A stretch of 64,000 bases of DNA from an uncultured Aquimarina sp. (GCA_947495425.1 CANLYR010000013.1:1-64000); one strand, 5' to 3'. Positions 1 to 7,741 are shown, numbered from the stretch's first letter. Numbers and translations are program-made. Notes: generated by a model from the letters alone, not told the origin.

Positions 1-68
1 ATCTTCTTACAACTATCGAAAATCATTCAAAAAATAAACAAATTGAAATTAGCGTAGCTATTTTCTGA
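1..68 (+). CDS. possible C-terminal tail of a gene entering from the left
   Basis: Frame 3 is open from the window edge to a TGA at 66-68 and reads as a plausible protein end (about 21 residues, closing IEISVAIF). The gene body lies outside the window, so no function can be given. It stops about 9 bases before homology to the IS1182-type remnant begins, which fits a gene next to, or cut by, that element. This is a weak call based only on the open frame. Confidence 0.25.
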   Translation, partial: LLTTIENHSKNKQIEISVAIF

Positions 69-76
69 AAGTGCCT

Positions 77-261
77 AGTAAGTGCTGGTCGATCTGTATA
101 AAAAATCTAAGTGAAGGACTGACTTTAATCGTCGTTAAAAATTATGTTCTGGAACTCGAGAACTCAACTGAAAGTTATTAAAAAGCTTCTCTTGATACGT
201 TTTTTTGTCTTGCATAACTAAAGATAACGCATTTTACTACCTTTAGCAAAACTCGTGCAAC
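77..261 (-). mobile_element. truncated IS1182-type element remnant, copy A
   Basis: This stretch matches the right-hand 185 bases of the two complete copies at 2707-3189 and 4984-5468. Read on the minus strand it encodes the start of an IS1182-family transposase (MQDKKTYQEKLF..., then SSRVPEHNF), interrupted by the same TAA stop found in the other copies. The right terminal repeat is TCGTGCAAC, one mismatch from TTGTGCAAC. Homology ends abruptly at 77, so the left half is missing or was replaced by recombination. The family assignment rests on my recollection of IS1182 N-terminal sequences. Confidence 0.75.
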
Positions 262-285
262 AGACACCAGTGTTGGCAACAGTTT

Positions 286-909
286 TTAAATTTGTTCAAT
301 TTTTCGATAGATTTCTTTTTTAGAATTTTCAAATATTTTTCCTCCAAATTCTTCATTATCCAATGAGATAATAGAAATATCTTTTATTCCCATAATTCCG
401 AAAACGAATTGTAAGTAGGTTGTTTGAAAATTCATGTACTCGTTTTTCTCGTTTTCTCCATATCCCGTATCGCCACGACTCGATAGAATGAACATTTTTT
501 TGTTCTCAATAAGTCCAACATAATCTCCGTCTGGCTCTCCTGAACGGAATTTCCAAGTTTCGTTAATTCTCATAAGTTGGTCGATATAAGATTTTAGTCC
601 GCTTGGAATAGACCAGTTATACATTGGTGTACCAATAACATAGATATTATGTTCTTTAAATTCTTTGATTAATCTATCGCTAAATTTAACGCCAGATTGA
701 TTTTCTTCTGTTCTATCCTTTTGGTTGATAAATGCACTTGCAATCCATTTTTCGTTTATGGATGGAATTTCCTCCAATCCAACTTCTCGATGAGTAAAAT
801 TGTCGTTAGGATTTTTCCTTTTCCAATTTTCTTCAAAAAGTTGCGTTAGCTTCCTGCTATGTGATTTTTCTTTTCTTACACTTGCATTGATGATTAATAC
901 TTTGTTCAT
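286..909 (-). CDS. FMN-dependent NADH-azoreductase / NAD(P)H oxidoreductase (AzoR-like)
   Basis: The 207-residue protein has the flavodoxin-like fold of the AzoR/NQO family. It opens with a beta strand and phosphate-binding loop (LIINASVRKEKSHS, residues 5-17). It carries the family FMN-binding motif PMYNWSIPSGLKSYID at residues 95-110 and a second flavin-contact loop, SSRG, at 143-146. The expected activity is two-electron reduction of quinones or azo compounds by NADH in the cytoplasm; the physiological substrate is unknown. It follows the Crp-type regulator on the same strand with a 63-base gap, so the two are probably co-transcribed. The gene pair is bracketed by inverted GTTGGCAAC boundary words at 272-280 and 1572-1580. 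Confidence 0.85.
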   Translation of the reverse strand: MNKVLIINASVRKEKSHSRKLTQLFEENWKRKNPNDNFTHREVGLEEIPSINEKWIASAFINQKDRTEENQSGVKFSDRLIKEFKEHNIYVIGTPMYNWSIPSGLKSYIDQLMRINETWKFRSGEPDGDYVGLIENKKMFILSSRGDTGYGENEKNEYMNFQTTYLQFVFGIMGIKDISIISLDNEEFGGKIFENSKKEIYRKIEQI

Positions 910-972
910 ATTCTTAAATTTTGATTATGACACAAAGTTCCGAATTGGAAACGTGAAAAAAATTGACCTAGT

Positions 973-1554
973 TTAAGATGCTTTTATTTTTTTACGCATT
1001 CTACTTAAAAATTCGGCAGTAATCCCTAGATAAGATGCAATTAAATAATTTGGTACTTTGTCAGCGATTTTCGGATAATTTTCTAAAAAATTTGAATATC
1101 GTTGTTCTGCATCAAGAACGTTATTTAAGATTATTCTCCTTTGTAAACTTCCAAGATAATTTTCAAGAATGATTCTAAAAAAACGTTCAAGTTTTGGAAT
1201 TTCCTTTAACATTTCTTGAAAAGAGTTGTAACGAATTTGTAGTAATTCGGTTTTCTCAATTGCTTGAATATTATAAATTGAAGGTTTTTGTTTTTGAAAG
1301 CTTTCAATATCTGTTGCCCACCAGTTTTCTATTGCAAAATATAGTATTTCTTCTTTTCCTGTGTTAGAATTTATGTAAAAAGCTTTTAATGTTCCACTAA
1401 CTATAAAGTTGTCTGTTCTGCAAATTTCTCCATTTCTAAGTAGATAATCTCCTTTTTCAAGTATTTTTTTAGACCAAAAAGTTTCAATTAAATTTTCTTC
1501 TTTTGAATTTAACTTAATATACTTTGAAATTGATTTGATTAGAGATTCTTTCAT
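973..1554 (-). CDS. Crp/Fnr-family transcriptional regulator
   Basis: This 193-residue protein has a cyclic-nucleotide-binding beta-roll over about residues 10-115 (KILEKGDYLLRNGEICR, then FIVSGTLKAFYI). A C-terminal helix-turn-helix lies at about 168-190 (PNYLIASYLGITAEFLSRMRKK). It belongs to the short Crp-like regulators common in Bacteroidota, which usually lack the full cAMP-binding signature, so the ligand is unknown. The gene lies just upstream of the azoreductase on the same strand and probably regulates it. That is an inference from position and from the frequent pairing of such regulators with small oxidoreductases. Confidence 0.85.
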   Translation of the reverse strand: MKESLIKSISKYIKLNSKEENLIETFWSKKILEKGDYLLRNGEICRTDNFIVSGTLKAFYINSNTGKEEILYFAIENWWATDIESFQKQKPSIYNIQAIEKTELLQIRYNSFQEMLKEIPKLERFFRIILENYLGSLQRRIILNNVLDAEQRYSNFLENYPKIADKVPNYLIASYLGITAEFLSRMRKKIKAS

Positions 1555-1571
1555 TTGGGCAGGCTGAAATT

Positions 1572-1580
1572 GTTGCCAAC
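1572..1580 (-). repeat. cassette boundary word GTTGGCAAC
   Basis: The reverse complement here reads GTTGGCAAC, the word seen on the plus strand at 272-280 and, as GTTGGCAAA, at 3315-3323. It sits just upstream of the Crp-type gene. The three occurrences mark junctions between repeat DNA and genes in this accessory region. The function is unknown. Confidence 0.45.
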
Positions 1581-1636
1581 GTTTAATGTAAAATGCGTTT
1601 TAATGCATTTTTAGGACATAGTGTTAGTGGTAGTTT

Positions 1637-2491
1637 TTAATCAATTATAGGGTCGTGGCTATATATTAGTTGAATAGGTACTTCATTAAGTTCATACCAA
1701 TCAGATATTAAATCAAATGCTTCAATCAGTTTTGCATCTTCATCTCTATTAACATATAGAAATTTTGATAATCTATGTAAATAGTCCTTTGAAGCCAATA
1801 AGTCTTTTTTAATATTTGTATCTCTTACCACAGAGAAAGGTATACCCAATTCTGGTTTTTTCCAAGTCTTCCACGAAATTGTATATGATGTATTTATTTT
1901 TCTTAATCGTATCATTTCATATTCTAAGAGCAACCACTCTTTCATTATTGAGTATATTTTTTCAATAAATTCTGGCGATTCGCATTCTCCTAGATTAGCA
2001 GATAATATTGGGTTTCCTAAATGAATTTCAAAAGGTTCGTCATTTTTTTCGTCATTTTCGTCAAAACGAATGTCTATATTTATATTACCATAATTTGGGT
2101 TTTCTCCAAGTATTAACACTACCTTGTTAATATTAATTTGAGTACCTAAAGTCATAGTTGAATGAAACCTATTTAATGTGAAAAGACTAAAGGATTGTGT
2201 CTTTTTGTCTACAGTACAGACAAAAAATGGTAAATCCAATTCAAGTAACCAATTAATTTCGTCGTCATTATATTCCACTTTATTAATGGAAACAGATTTT
2301 ATTTGAACTCCAAATGATTCTTCTGGGATTAAATATTTCGATTCTTGTTTTAATAAAGTTGCTATGCTATCAATTCCAAAATCATCTTCTTGCCTTAATT
2401 CAGCTACAGCACAAAATTTCCTAAGGAAAATGTTCCCTAAATCTTCAGAACTATGACCTTTTCTAAGGTTTTTTACTAGTTTTCCACTCAT
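1637..2491 (-). CDS. DUF4365 domain-containing protein, probable PD-(D/E)XK-fold
   Basis: The 284-residue protein begins with the DUF4365 signature: a helix, then EDDFGIDS (Asp41), then SFGVQIKS (Gln63-x-Lys65). Families of this type are thought to share the restriction-endonuclease-like core, where D...Q/E-x-K residues bind metal. The rest has no recognisable domain. No signal peptide or membrane segment is visible, so it is probably cytoplasmic. It stands alone in the cassette-like region, transcribed away from the inverted boundary element at 2611-2697. DUF4365 proteins often occur on mobile DNA and a nuclease or defence role is plausible, but nothing here proves it. Confidence 0.7.
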   Translation of the reverse strand: MSGKLVKNLRKGHSSEDLGNIFLRKFCAVAELRQEDDFGIDSIATLLKQESKYLIPEESFGVQIKSVSINKVEYNDDEINWLLELDLPFFVCTVDKKTQSFSLFTLNRFHSTMTLGTQININKVVLILGENPNYGNINIDIRFDENDEKNDEPFEIHLGNPILSANLGECESPEFIEKIYSIMKEWLLLEYEMIRLRKINTSYTISWKTWKKPELGIPFSVVRDTNIKKDLLASKDYLHRLSKFLYVNRDEDAKLIEAFDLISDWYELNEVPIQLIYSHDPIID

Positions 2492-2610
2492 AATGAGTCT
2501 TTGATATCAATTACCACTAACATCTCGTCTATGGTTAGTACGGGAATTAAAAGTAGTGAACTTTCGATTAAGTACTTAGCCAAAACTTTTTATTTTGTTT
2601 TATCTTTTCA

Positions 2611-2697
2611 TTTTAAAGCCAAATCAAAAGATTTGGCGGACTTTATAAATATGTCTAAACTTTGGGTTAAGCACCAAAACCCGTATTAATTATAGCC
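2611..2697 (-). repeat. hairpin-containing boundary element, reverse orientation
   Basis: Read on the minus strand this segment begins GGCTATAATTAATACGGG, close to the GTGTATAATTAAT opening of the plus-strand elements at 3193 and 5472. It holds a perfect 8-bp hairpin, GCCAAATC-aaaa-GATTTGGC, at 2628-2647. It lies head-to-head with the element at 3193-3325, with IS remnant B between them. No protein-coding frame is convincing. I recall similar sequence recurring between genes in marine flavobacterial genomes, but could not check this. Confidence 0.5.
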
Positions 2698-2706
2698 ATT
2701 GTAACC

Positions 2707-3189
2707 GTTGCACAACTCAATGATTTTCAAAAAACTGATCCTAAATACGCTCTTCTAAGGACGTTTTTTATTTCAGGTTAGTAATATTGGTTGAAGATTT
2801 GGAGCGCCTATTTTGAGTCTCGGTAGGTCTACCAGACTACTTTTATGATTTTAGTGATCCTGACTCCTTCTGAACCACCTTGGACTAGTTTTTTAGTGAA
2901 TTTTAGATACTTTTTAGGACACGACAATGATATTCTCCAGATAACCTACCAAACACAGCTTAAAAATTACCACTGGATCAATGCTCTTCTGACCGCTGCA
3001 ACCATAGTAAGTGCTGGTCGACTTGTATAAAAAATCTAAGTGAAGGGCTTACTTTAATCGTCGTTAAAAATTATGTTCTGGAATTCTAGAACTCAACTGA
3101 AAGTTATTAAAAAGCTTCTCTTGATACGTTTTTTTGCCTTGTATAACTAAGATAACGCATTTTACTACCTTTAGCAAGTCTTGTGCAAC
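2707..3189 (-). mobile_element. internally deleted IS1182-type element (MITE-like), copy B
   Basis: The 483-bp element has perfect 9-bp terminal inverted repeats, GTTGCACAA at 2707-2715 and TTGTGCAAC at 3181-3189. The minus strand reads as the start of an IS1182-family transposase: KKTYQEKLF, a TAA in place of the Tyr of NFYRRLK, then KSIDPVVIFKLCLVGYLENI. An out-of-frame jump follows to the transposase C-terminus (KKYLKFTKKLVQ). The catalytic centre is therefore missing. A short hairpin with a T-run (CGCTC...GGACG-TTTTTT) lies near the left end. Copy C is nearly identical, so the element moved or was copied after it had lost function. Confidence 0.85.
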
Positions 3190-3192
3190 AGA

Positions 3193-3325
3193 CACACCGT
3201 GTATAATTAATTGCTAGTTCACTGCCGACTTACGAAAATTCCGCTGGAATTTTCTATCTGTGATTTGTTTGCTAAATTAGTTGCTGAAACACGCAACTAA
3301 CCATACACAAACACGTTGGCAAATA
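3193..3325 (+). repeat. structured cassette-boundary element, copy 1
   Basis: The element starts GTGTATAATTAATTGC and ends GCAACTAACCATACAC followed by AACACGTTGGC. The two outer arms are imperfect inverted repeats, so single-stranded DNA or RNA could fold into one long hairpin. Inside is a perfect 9-bp stem, GAAAATTCC-gct-GGAATTTTC, at 3234-3254. The copy at 5472-5597 keeps the outer arms while the internal stem differs in sequence but is retained as a stem. That pattern suggests selection for fold rather than sequence. It directly precedes a secreted-protein gene, as copy 2 does. Confidence 0.6.
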
Positions 3326-3343
3326 TTTTAAAAAATTAAAGAA

Positions 3344-3681
3344 TTGAAAAAAGCATTAGTCTTAATTATTAGTATACTTTCATTTGGAATAGCAATTTCT
3401 CAAACTCAAGAAGCCGAGTTATTTTTAAAGATGGTACTTCAGTAGAAGGTTATGCCAAAATAATGAGTAATGGTAAAATAAAATTCAGAATTTCACTCGA
3501 CCAAAAAGCTGACAAATGGACCGACTTGATGATTGAAAGTCTTATAATTTACGAATATGGAATGGCTTCTAAATACCAATATGTTTTCTTAAGTCCTAAT
3601 AAACCTTCAAAATTACTCCGACTACTTGCGGAAGGAAAAGTAAATTTATTCGGAGACATAAACAACAATCGACAAGGTTAG
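3344..3681 (+). pseudogene. secreted small protein, frameshifted
   Basis: A TTG-started frame at 3344 gives a clear signal peptide (LKKALVLIISILSFGIAISQ) and stops at 3443-3445. The following frame carries the rest (VIFKDGTSVEGYAK..., from 3418) and continues to the stop at 3681. Adding one base at about 3413-3418 (gccga[g]gtt) joins the two into one protein of about 113 residues. The family is not recognised; it looks like a small periplasmic or exported protein. The alternatives are a sequencing error in a short G run or a true pseudogene. Two other frameshifted secreted-protein genes nearby favour decay. Confidence 0.65.
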
Positions 3682-3763
3682 AAACTAATTTAGTGTAAAC
3701 ACCTACGCTTTAACTTGTGTAAACTATGTATATTAACGAACAGCATACAATCCGCAGATAGAA

Positions 3764-4963
3764 ATGAAAAAAATTATTATAACATTAATCTTAAATATTC
3801 TTGTCAGCACAATTTATTGTCAGACAAATGACTCTACCTCAATAAAATTGACTGAAGAGCTTGAAAAAATTTACGCAAGAGAATATGTTAATGGATTTTC
3901 TGTAGCTATTGTAAATCAAGATAGCATTCTATATCAAAAGGGGTTTGGATATTCTGACATTAAAACAAGCAAAAAATATACTAATAATACAGTTCAAAAT
4001 ATTGCTTCTATTTCCAAAACTTTTATTGGTATTGCATTACTTAAAGCTCAAGAACTGGGAAAACTTAACTTAGATGACCCTATAAACAAACACTTGCTAT
4101 TCGATGTAAGTAATCCACATTTCCCTAATGAACAAATTACAATACGACAATTGGCAACTCACACATCTAGTATTAAAGACCCTTCTAGATATGAGAAGAA
4201 TGGATATATTTTAAAAGAAAAAGACAATAAGGAAGCTAAAGTAAATAGCAATTTTCGTTCACCTAATGAAAAAATGGTTCTGGATGAATTTTTAAAAAAT
4301 ATTTTAAGTGAAGATGGAAAATGGTATAAGAAAAGTAATTTTTTAAAGACTAAACCCGGAGCAATATTTGAGTATTCAAATGTTGCCGCAGGATTAGCTG
4401 CTTTAATAATAGAAAAAGCTATAAATCAATCATTCAACAAATTTACTAATGAATATATTTTTAAACCATTAGGAATGTTTGATACGGGGTGGTCTTTTAC
4501 TGAAGTAGATTTCTCAAAACATTCTAAATTATATCTAAACAATGAAACTGAATTAGCTTTTTATCAATTAGTTAATTATCCTGATGGTGGTTTAATCACT
4601 TCTTCTAATGACTTAGGGAAATACTTAGCTGAACTAATTGCAGGTTATACTCTTAATGGGAAAATCTTAAATAACCAAAGCTACAAAGAGCTATTTAAAC
4701 CACAACTGACTGATGTAAATTATACAGAAAGGAATAAAGGCACTTATAATGATGAATACAATATGGGTGTTTTTATGGGAATATCTGCTCAAGGACAAAT
4801 AGGTCATACTGGCGGTGACCCAGGAGTTGCAACACACATGTTTTTCAATTCTGAAACAAAAATCGGAAAACTTTTGATTGTGAATACCGACCTTAAAAAA
4901 GAAGGAATAAAGGAGTTTATAGACATATGGAAAAAATTAGAAGAATATGAAACTAAATTATAA
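3764..4963 (+). CDS. serine hydrolase, class C beta-lactamase/AmpC-like fold
   Basis: The 399-residue precursor has a signal peptide (residues 1-19) and the penicillin-binding-protein-like motifs in order. These are SxxK as S82-I-S-K85, YSN in the middle (FEYSNVAAG) and HTGG near the C-terminus replacing KTG. The layout is that of the 'beta-lactamase' Pfam family, which holds esterases, D-aminopeptidases and peptidases as well as AmpC; HTGG is more typical of the non-lactamase members. It is expected in the periplasm. The stop lies about 20 bases before the left end of IS remnant C. The substrate cannot be predicted, and a role in antibiotic resistance should not be assumed. Confidence 0.85.
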   Translation: MKKIIITLILNILVSTIYCQTNDSTSIKLTEELEKIYAREYVNGFSVAIVNQDSILYQKGFGYSDIKTSKKYTNNTVQNIASISKTFIGIALLKAQELGKLNLDDPINKHLLFDVSNPHFPNEQITIRQLATHTSSIKDPSRYEKNGYILKEKDNKEAKVNSNFRSPNEKMVLDEFLKNILSEDGKWYKKSNFLKTKPGAIFEYSNVAAGLAALIIEKAINQSFNKFTNEYIFKPLGMFDTGWSFTEVDFSKHSKLYLNNETELAFYQLVNYPDGGLITSSNDLGKYLAELIAGYTLNGKILNNQSYKELFKPQLTDVNYTERNKGTYNDEYNMGVFMGISAQGQIGHTGGDPGVATHMFFNSETKIGKLLIVNTDLKKEGIKEFIDIWKKLEEYETKL

Positions 4964-4983
4964 AGCTGGTAACACTGGTAACC

Positions 4984-5468
4984 GTTGCACAACCCAATGA
5001 TTTTCAAAAAATTGGTCCTAAATACGCTCTTCTAAGGGCGTTTTTTATTTCAGGTTAGTAATATTGGTTGAAGATTTGGAGCGCCTATTTTGAGTCTTGG
5101 TAGGTCTACCAGACTATTTTTTATGATTTTAGTGATCCTGACTCCCTCTGAACCACCTTGGACTAGTTTTTTAGTGAATTTTAGATACTTTTTAGGGCAC
5201 GACAATGACATTCTCCAGATAACCTACTAAACACAGCTTAAAAAATACCACGGGATCAATGCTCTTCTGACCGCTGCAACCATAGTAAGTGCTGGTCGAT
5301 CTGTATAAAAAATCTAAGTGAAGGACTGACTTTAATCGTCGTTAAAAATTATGTTCTGGAATTCGAGAACTCAACTGAAAGTTATTAAAAAGCTTCTCTT
5401 GATACGTTTTTTTGCCTTTCATAACTAAAGATAACATATTTTATTACCTTTAGCAAGTCTTGTGCAAC
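4984..5468 (-). mobile_element. internally deleted IS1182-type element (MITE-like), copy C
   Basis: The 485-bp copy is nearly identical to copy B, with terminal repeats GTTGCACAA (4984-4992) and TTGTGCAAC (5460-5468). On the minus strand the transposase start codon survives at 5422 (MKGKKTYQEKLF) and the same premature TAA follows. The N-terminus is again joined out of frame to the transposase C-terminal piece. A hairpin CGCTC-ttctaa-GGGCG with a T-run near the left end could terminate transcription from the serine hydrolase gene. Flanks read GTAACC on the left and AGACAC on the right, as in copy B. Confidence 0.85.
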
Positions 5469-5471
5469 AGA

Positions 5472-5597
5472 CACACCGTATAAAAATTAATTGCTGGATG
5501 TAGTCTATTTAAGAAAGACCTCTGGGACTTTCTACCTATGATTTATTTGCTAAATTAGTTGCTTAAACCACGCAATTAATCTTATACTAACACGTAC
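5472..5597 (+). repeat. structured cassette-boundary element, copy 2
   Basis: The outer arms match copy 1 (ACACCGTATAAAAATTAATTGC ... ATTAGTTGCTTAAACC ... GCAATTAATCTTATAC-TAACACG). The middle diverges but still forms a stem, AGAAAG(a)CC...GG(a)CTTTCT. As with copy 1 it lies immediately right of an IS1182-type remnant and immediately left of a secreted-protein gene. Confidence 0.55.
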
Positions 5598-5618
5598 ACA
5601 ATTAAAAAAACTTTAAAA

Positions 5619-6039
5619 GTGAAAAAAGAGTATTCTAATTTTATTATGTATTTCTTTAGCAGTATTTTCTTGTAAAAAGAAAAAAGAAAGCAAAAATCAA
5701 AATATTGAAAACATTGATTTAGTTCATATCAAAGGAGGTGGTTTTGAACCTGGCTGGGATATATCTATATCAGAAAAAAACAGGAACAAATTTATTTTCG
5801 AATTGACCACTATGATGGGAGAAAAAAAGGCAACTGGCAATTTATCTCTGGAAAATTATTTTTCTACAAAAGAAAACTCGAATAATCTTTTTACGGGTCT
5901 AGATAATAAGGGAGAAACAATAACTGTTCTATATAAAATTAAAAGTTGTTTAGATATGGCTGGGGATGATACTGGTGGCACGATAACAATTGAATGGAAT
6001 AATCAGAAATTAAAGGGTTGTGCAAAATTGATTAATTAA
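5619..6039 (+). pseudogene. lipoprotein with frameshift in an A6 tract at the start
   Basis: A GTG at 5619 followed by a run of six A (5622-5627) leads into a frame that stops at once. Removing one A gives a clean lipoprotein signal (MKKSILILLCISLAVFSCKKK) that continues open to the stop at 6039, about 140 residues in all. In the sequence as given, only the part after about 5623 is open and lacks a normal start. The mature part shows no known domain (ends KLKGCAKLIN). It could be a pseudogene, a gene rescued by slippage on the A tract, a phase-variable gene or a sequencing error. The position right of the boundary element matches the pseudogene at 3344. Confidence 0.6.
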
Positions 6040-6119
6040 GTACAACCGAAATAGACCTTAAATAAGTTCGTTATAGAATTGAAAAACAACAAAAGATAAC
6101 ACGAATGCAAGAAGGCATA

Positions 6120-6136
6120 ATGCCCTAACGGGGCAT
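6120..6136. other. small inverted repeat in a gene-free gap
   Basis: ATGCCC-taacg-GGGCAT forms a 6-bp hairpin between the frameshifted lipoprotein gene and the barrel-like protein. No T-run follows on either strand, so it is not a standard terminator. It may be a remnant of a boundary element. Confidence 0.3.
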
Positions 6137-6169
6137 ACCACCTCGTACATCAATCGTTTTGCATTAAAT

Positions 6170-6778
6170 ATGAAAAACATAATAATTATATTTCTGTATA
6201 TAACAAGCATGTCTTTTGCTCAAAATAACGCTAGCAAGAATCCTACTGTAGATCAAGAGAAAAAACTCAAGCTTCACGTTGATTTGTTTTTAGGAACTTT
6301 TACCAATATGACATTTGGAACTCATTTCAGTTTTTATTCTAGCGCTTCTCTAGGTTTCAAAGAAAAAAATAAAGTTGGTATAGCTTTTGAAAAACTTTTG
6401 GGTGATTCAAAGCATACCTATCAAGTATTTGGGGATAACGAACTTTTTGCTACAAAAAACTTTGGACAATACAATGTTAGCCTTTTTTACCAACGTATAA
6501 TGGTTAAGACCTCTAAAATCGAGCTATCGAGTTATTTAGCTGTTAGTATAGATAAAATTAAAATAGATGCTAATCAATTTCTTGAGAATGATAAATCATT
6601 AAGTGGACCAGGGTTTGAAGTTGGGATTGGATACGATCATTTGTTCAAAAAAAAACACAGTATCCCTATCATGTTAATATATCATTTTTCGAGTATTGAT
6701 AATGATAAAGGAAGTAAATTAGATCCAAATTATTGGGGTATAAGATTTACTTATAATTTTCATAGATCAATAAATTAA
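6170..6778 (+). CDS. small outer-membrane beta-barrel-like protein
   Basis: The 202-residue protein starts with a signal peptide (MKNIIIIFLYITSMSFAQ). The rest is alternating hydrophobic/polar strands typical of small outer-membrane barrels (e.g. FGQYNVSLFYQRIMV, GFEVGIGYDHLF). It ends in an aromatic-rich strand (NYWGIRFTYNFHRS). No named family is recognised. There is no obvious operon partner. Localisation to the outer membrane is an inference from the signal peptide and strand pattern. Confidence 0.6.
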   Translation: MKNIIIIFLYITSMSFAQNNASKNPTVDQEKKLKLHVDLFLGTFTNMTFGTHFSFYSSASLGFKEKNKVGIAFEKLLGDSKHTYQVFGDNELFATKNFGQYNVSLFYQRIMVKTSKIELSSYLAVSIDKIKIDANQFLENDKSLSGPGFEVGIGYDHLFKKKHSIPIMLIYHFSSIDNDKGSKLDPNYWGIRFTYNFHRSIN

Positions 6779-6961
6779 CGTTAGTAATTATTTCGAAAAT
6801 ATAGATGATTTGTGCCTAACAGAAAGTTTACTGTCTGTATAGAAGGACGCTAATTATAGAATTTGGTATTTGTATTGAAAAGGGTATGGTGTAATATTTA
6901 TATCTGGCTTAGTACCTATCTGAAGTATGAGTTTATCAAACGTCCTGCGATTTATTATATT

Positions 6962-6969
6962 TAGTTTTG
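6962..6969 (+). promoter_or_regulatory. TAnnTTTG -7 box
   Basis: TAGTTTTG fits the Bacteroidota sigma-A -7 consensus TAnnTTTG and lies 22 bases before the ATG at 6992. I see no clear -33 TTTG partner. Confidence 0.4.
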
Positions 6970-6991
6970 TAAGTAATAAAAACTTTAGACC

Positions 6992-7625
6992 ATGAAAACA
7001 CAAAAAATTAGTTTCCTTATTGCAATTATTCTGATATCTGTCAATTCTTTCTGTCAACAAGAAATTAGTTTGTCTGATACGTTTAAAAACAAGAAAATAA
7101 GGGCTGTAAATCGTTCGATAACATTATTCGGTGATCAACAGGATGCTGTAGCAATGAATTGGAATTGGAATTATTGAAGATGTAGAATTTGAAAAAGGAA
7201 GTATCGAAATAGAATTTCTAGGGGAGAATAATCCAGGAAAGAGCTTTATTGGAATTGCTTTTAATATTCAGGATGAAAAAACTTATGAAGCTATATATTT
7301 TAGGCCCTTTAACTTTGTCGCAAAAGAGCAAATAGGAAAAGAACATATGGTTCAATACATTTATCATCCTGAATTTACCAGGAAAAAGCTTAGAAAAGAA
7401 CAAACTGGTAAATTTGAAAATGAAATTACAATGCCGCCTAATCCTGATGATTGGTTCAAAGCGATACTTCATATAGAAGAAAAAATAGTCAAAGTTTTTA
7501 TCAATGATGTATCCGAACCTGTTCTAATTGTCGATAGATTAACATCTATGCGATCAAATAAAATAGGAATTTGGACGGGATTCGGTTCTTCTGGACGATT
7601 TAGGAATCTGATTTTAAAGGATTAA
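6992..7625 (+). pseudogene. secreted concanavalin-like domain protein, frameshifted
   Basis: The first frame gives a signal peptide (MKTQKISFLIAIILISVNSFCQ) and runs to a TGA at 7175. A second frame, open from about 7158 to the stop at 7625, continues the protein (GIGIIEDVEFEKGSIEIEF...). Removing one T at 7159-7160 joins them into about 210 residues. The joined protein resembles the LamG/concanavalin-like domains of the DUF1080 (3-keto-disaccharide hydrolase) type: a strand pattern with 'G-IGIWTGFGSSGRFRNL' near the end. The lesion lies in a GGAATT tandem repeat. It is either decayed or a base-call error; two further single-base lesions within 4 kb favour decay. Confidence 0.6.
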
Positions 7626-7715
7626 CAACCTAAAAATTGATGATCTACGCCATCTTTTTAATGTACAATATTATACTATCTTAAGCATATAACGATGTTC
7701 TAAATCGCTTGTTTG

Positions 7716-7735
7716 AAGCCTTAGAAAGGCTTTTG
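7716..7735. terminator. hairpin between convergent genes
   Basis: AAGCCTT-aga-AAGGCTT followed by TT lies between the end of the frameshifted plus-strand gene and the end of the minus-strand DUF4369 gene. It could serve both strands. The short T-run makes it weak. Confidence 0.4.
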
Positions 7736-7741
7736 AAGATA

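Noticed and set aside
2501-3030. Short plus-strand frames (62 and 61 codons) at 2501-2689 and 2845-3030
   Set aside because: Both lie in repeat DNA (the boundary element and the IS1182-type remnant). The opposite strand shows transposase sequence in the second, and neither has a protein-like composition.
3764-4963. Antibiotic-resistance beta-lactamase
   Set aside because: SxxK and YSN are present, but the third motif is HTGG and not KTG; the family is mostly non-lactamase esterases and peptidases.
2611-5597. Classical integron with attC sites
   Set aside because: The boundary elements lack the GTTRRRY core and no integron integrase is present in the window. Cassette-like layout alone is not proof.
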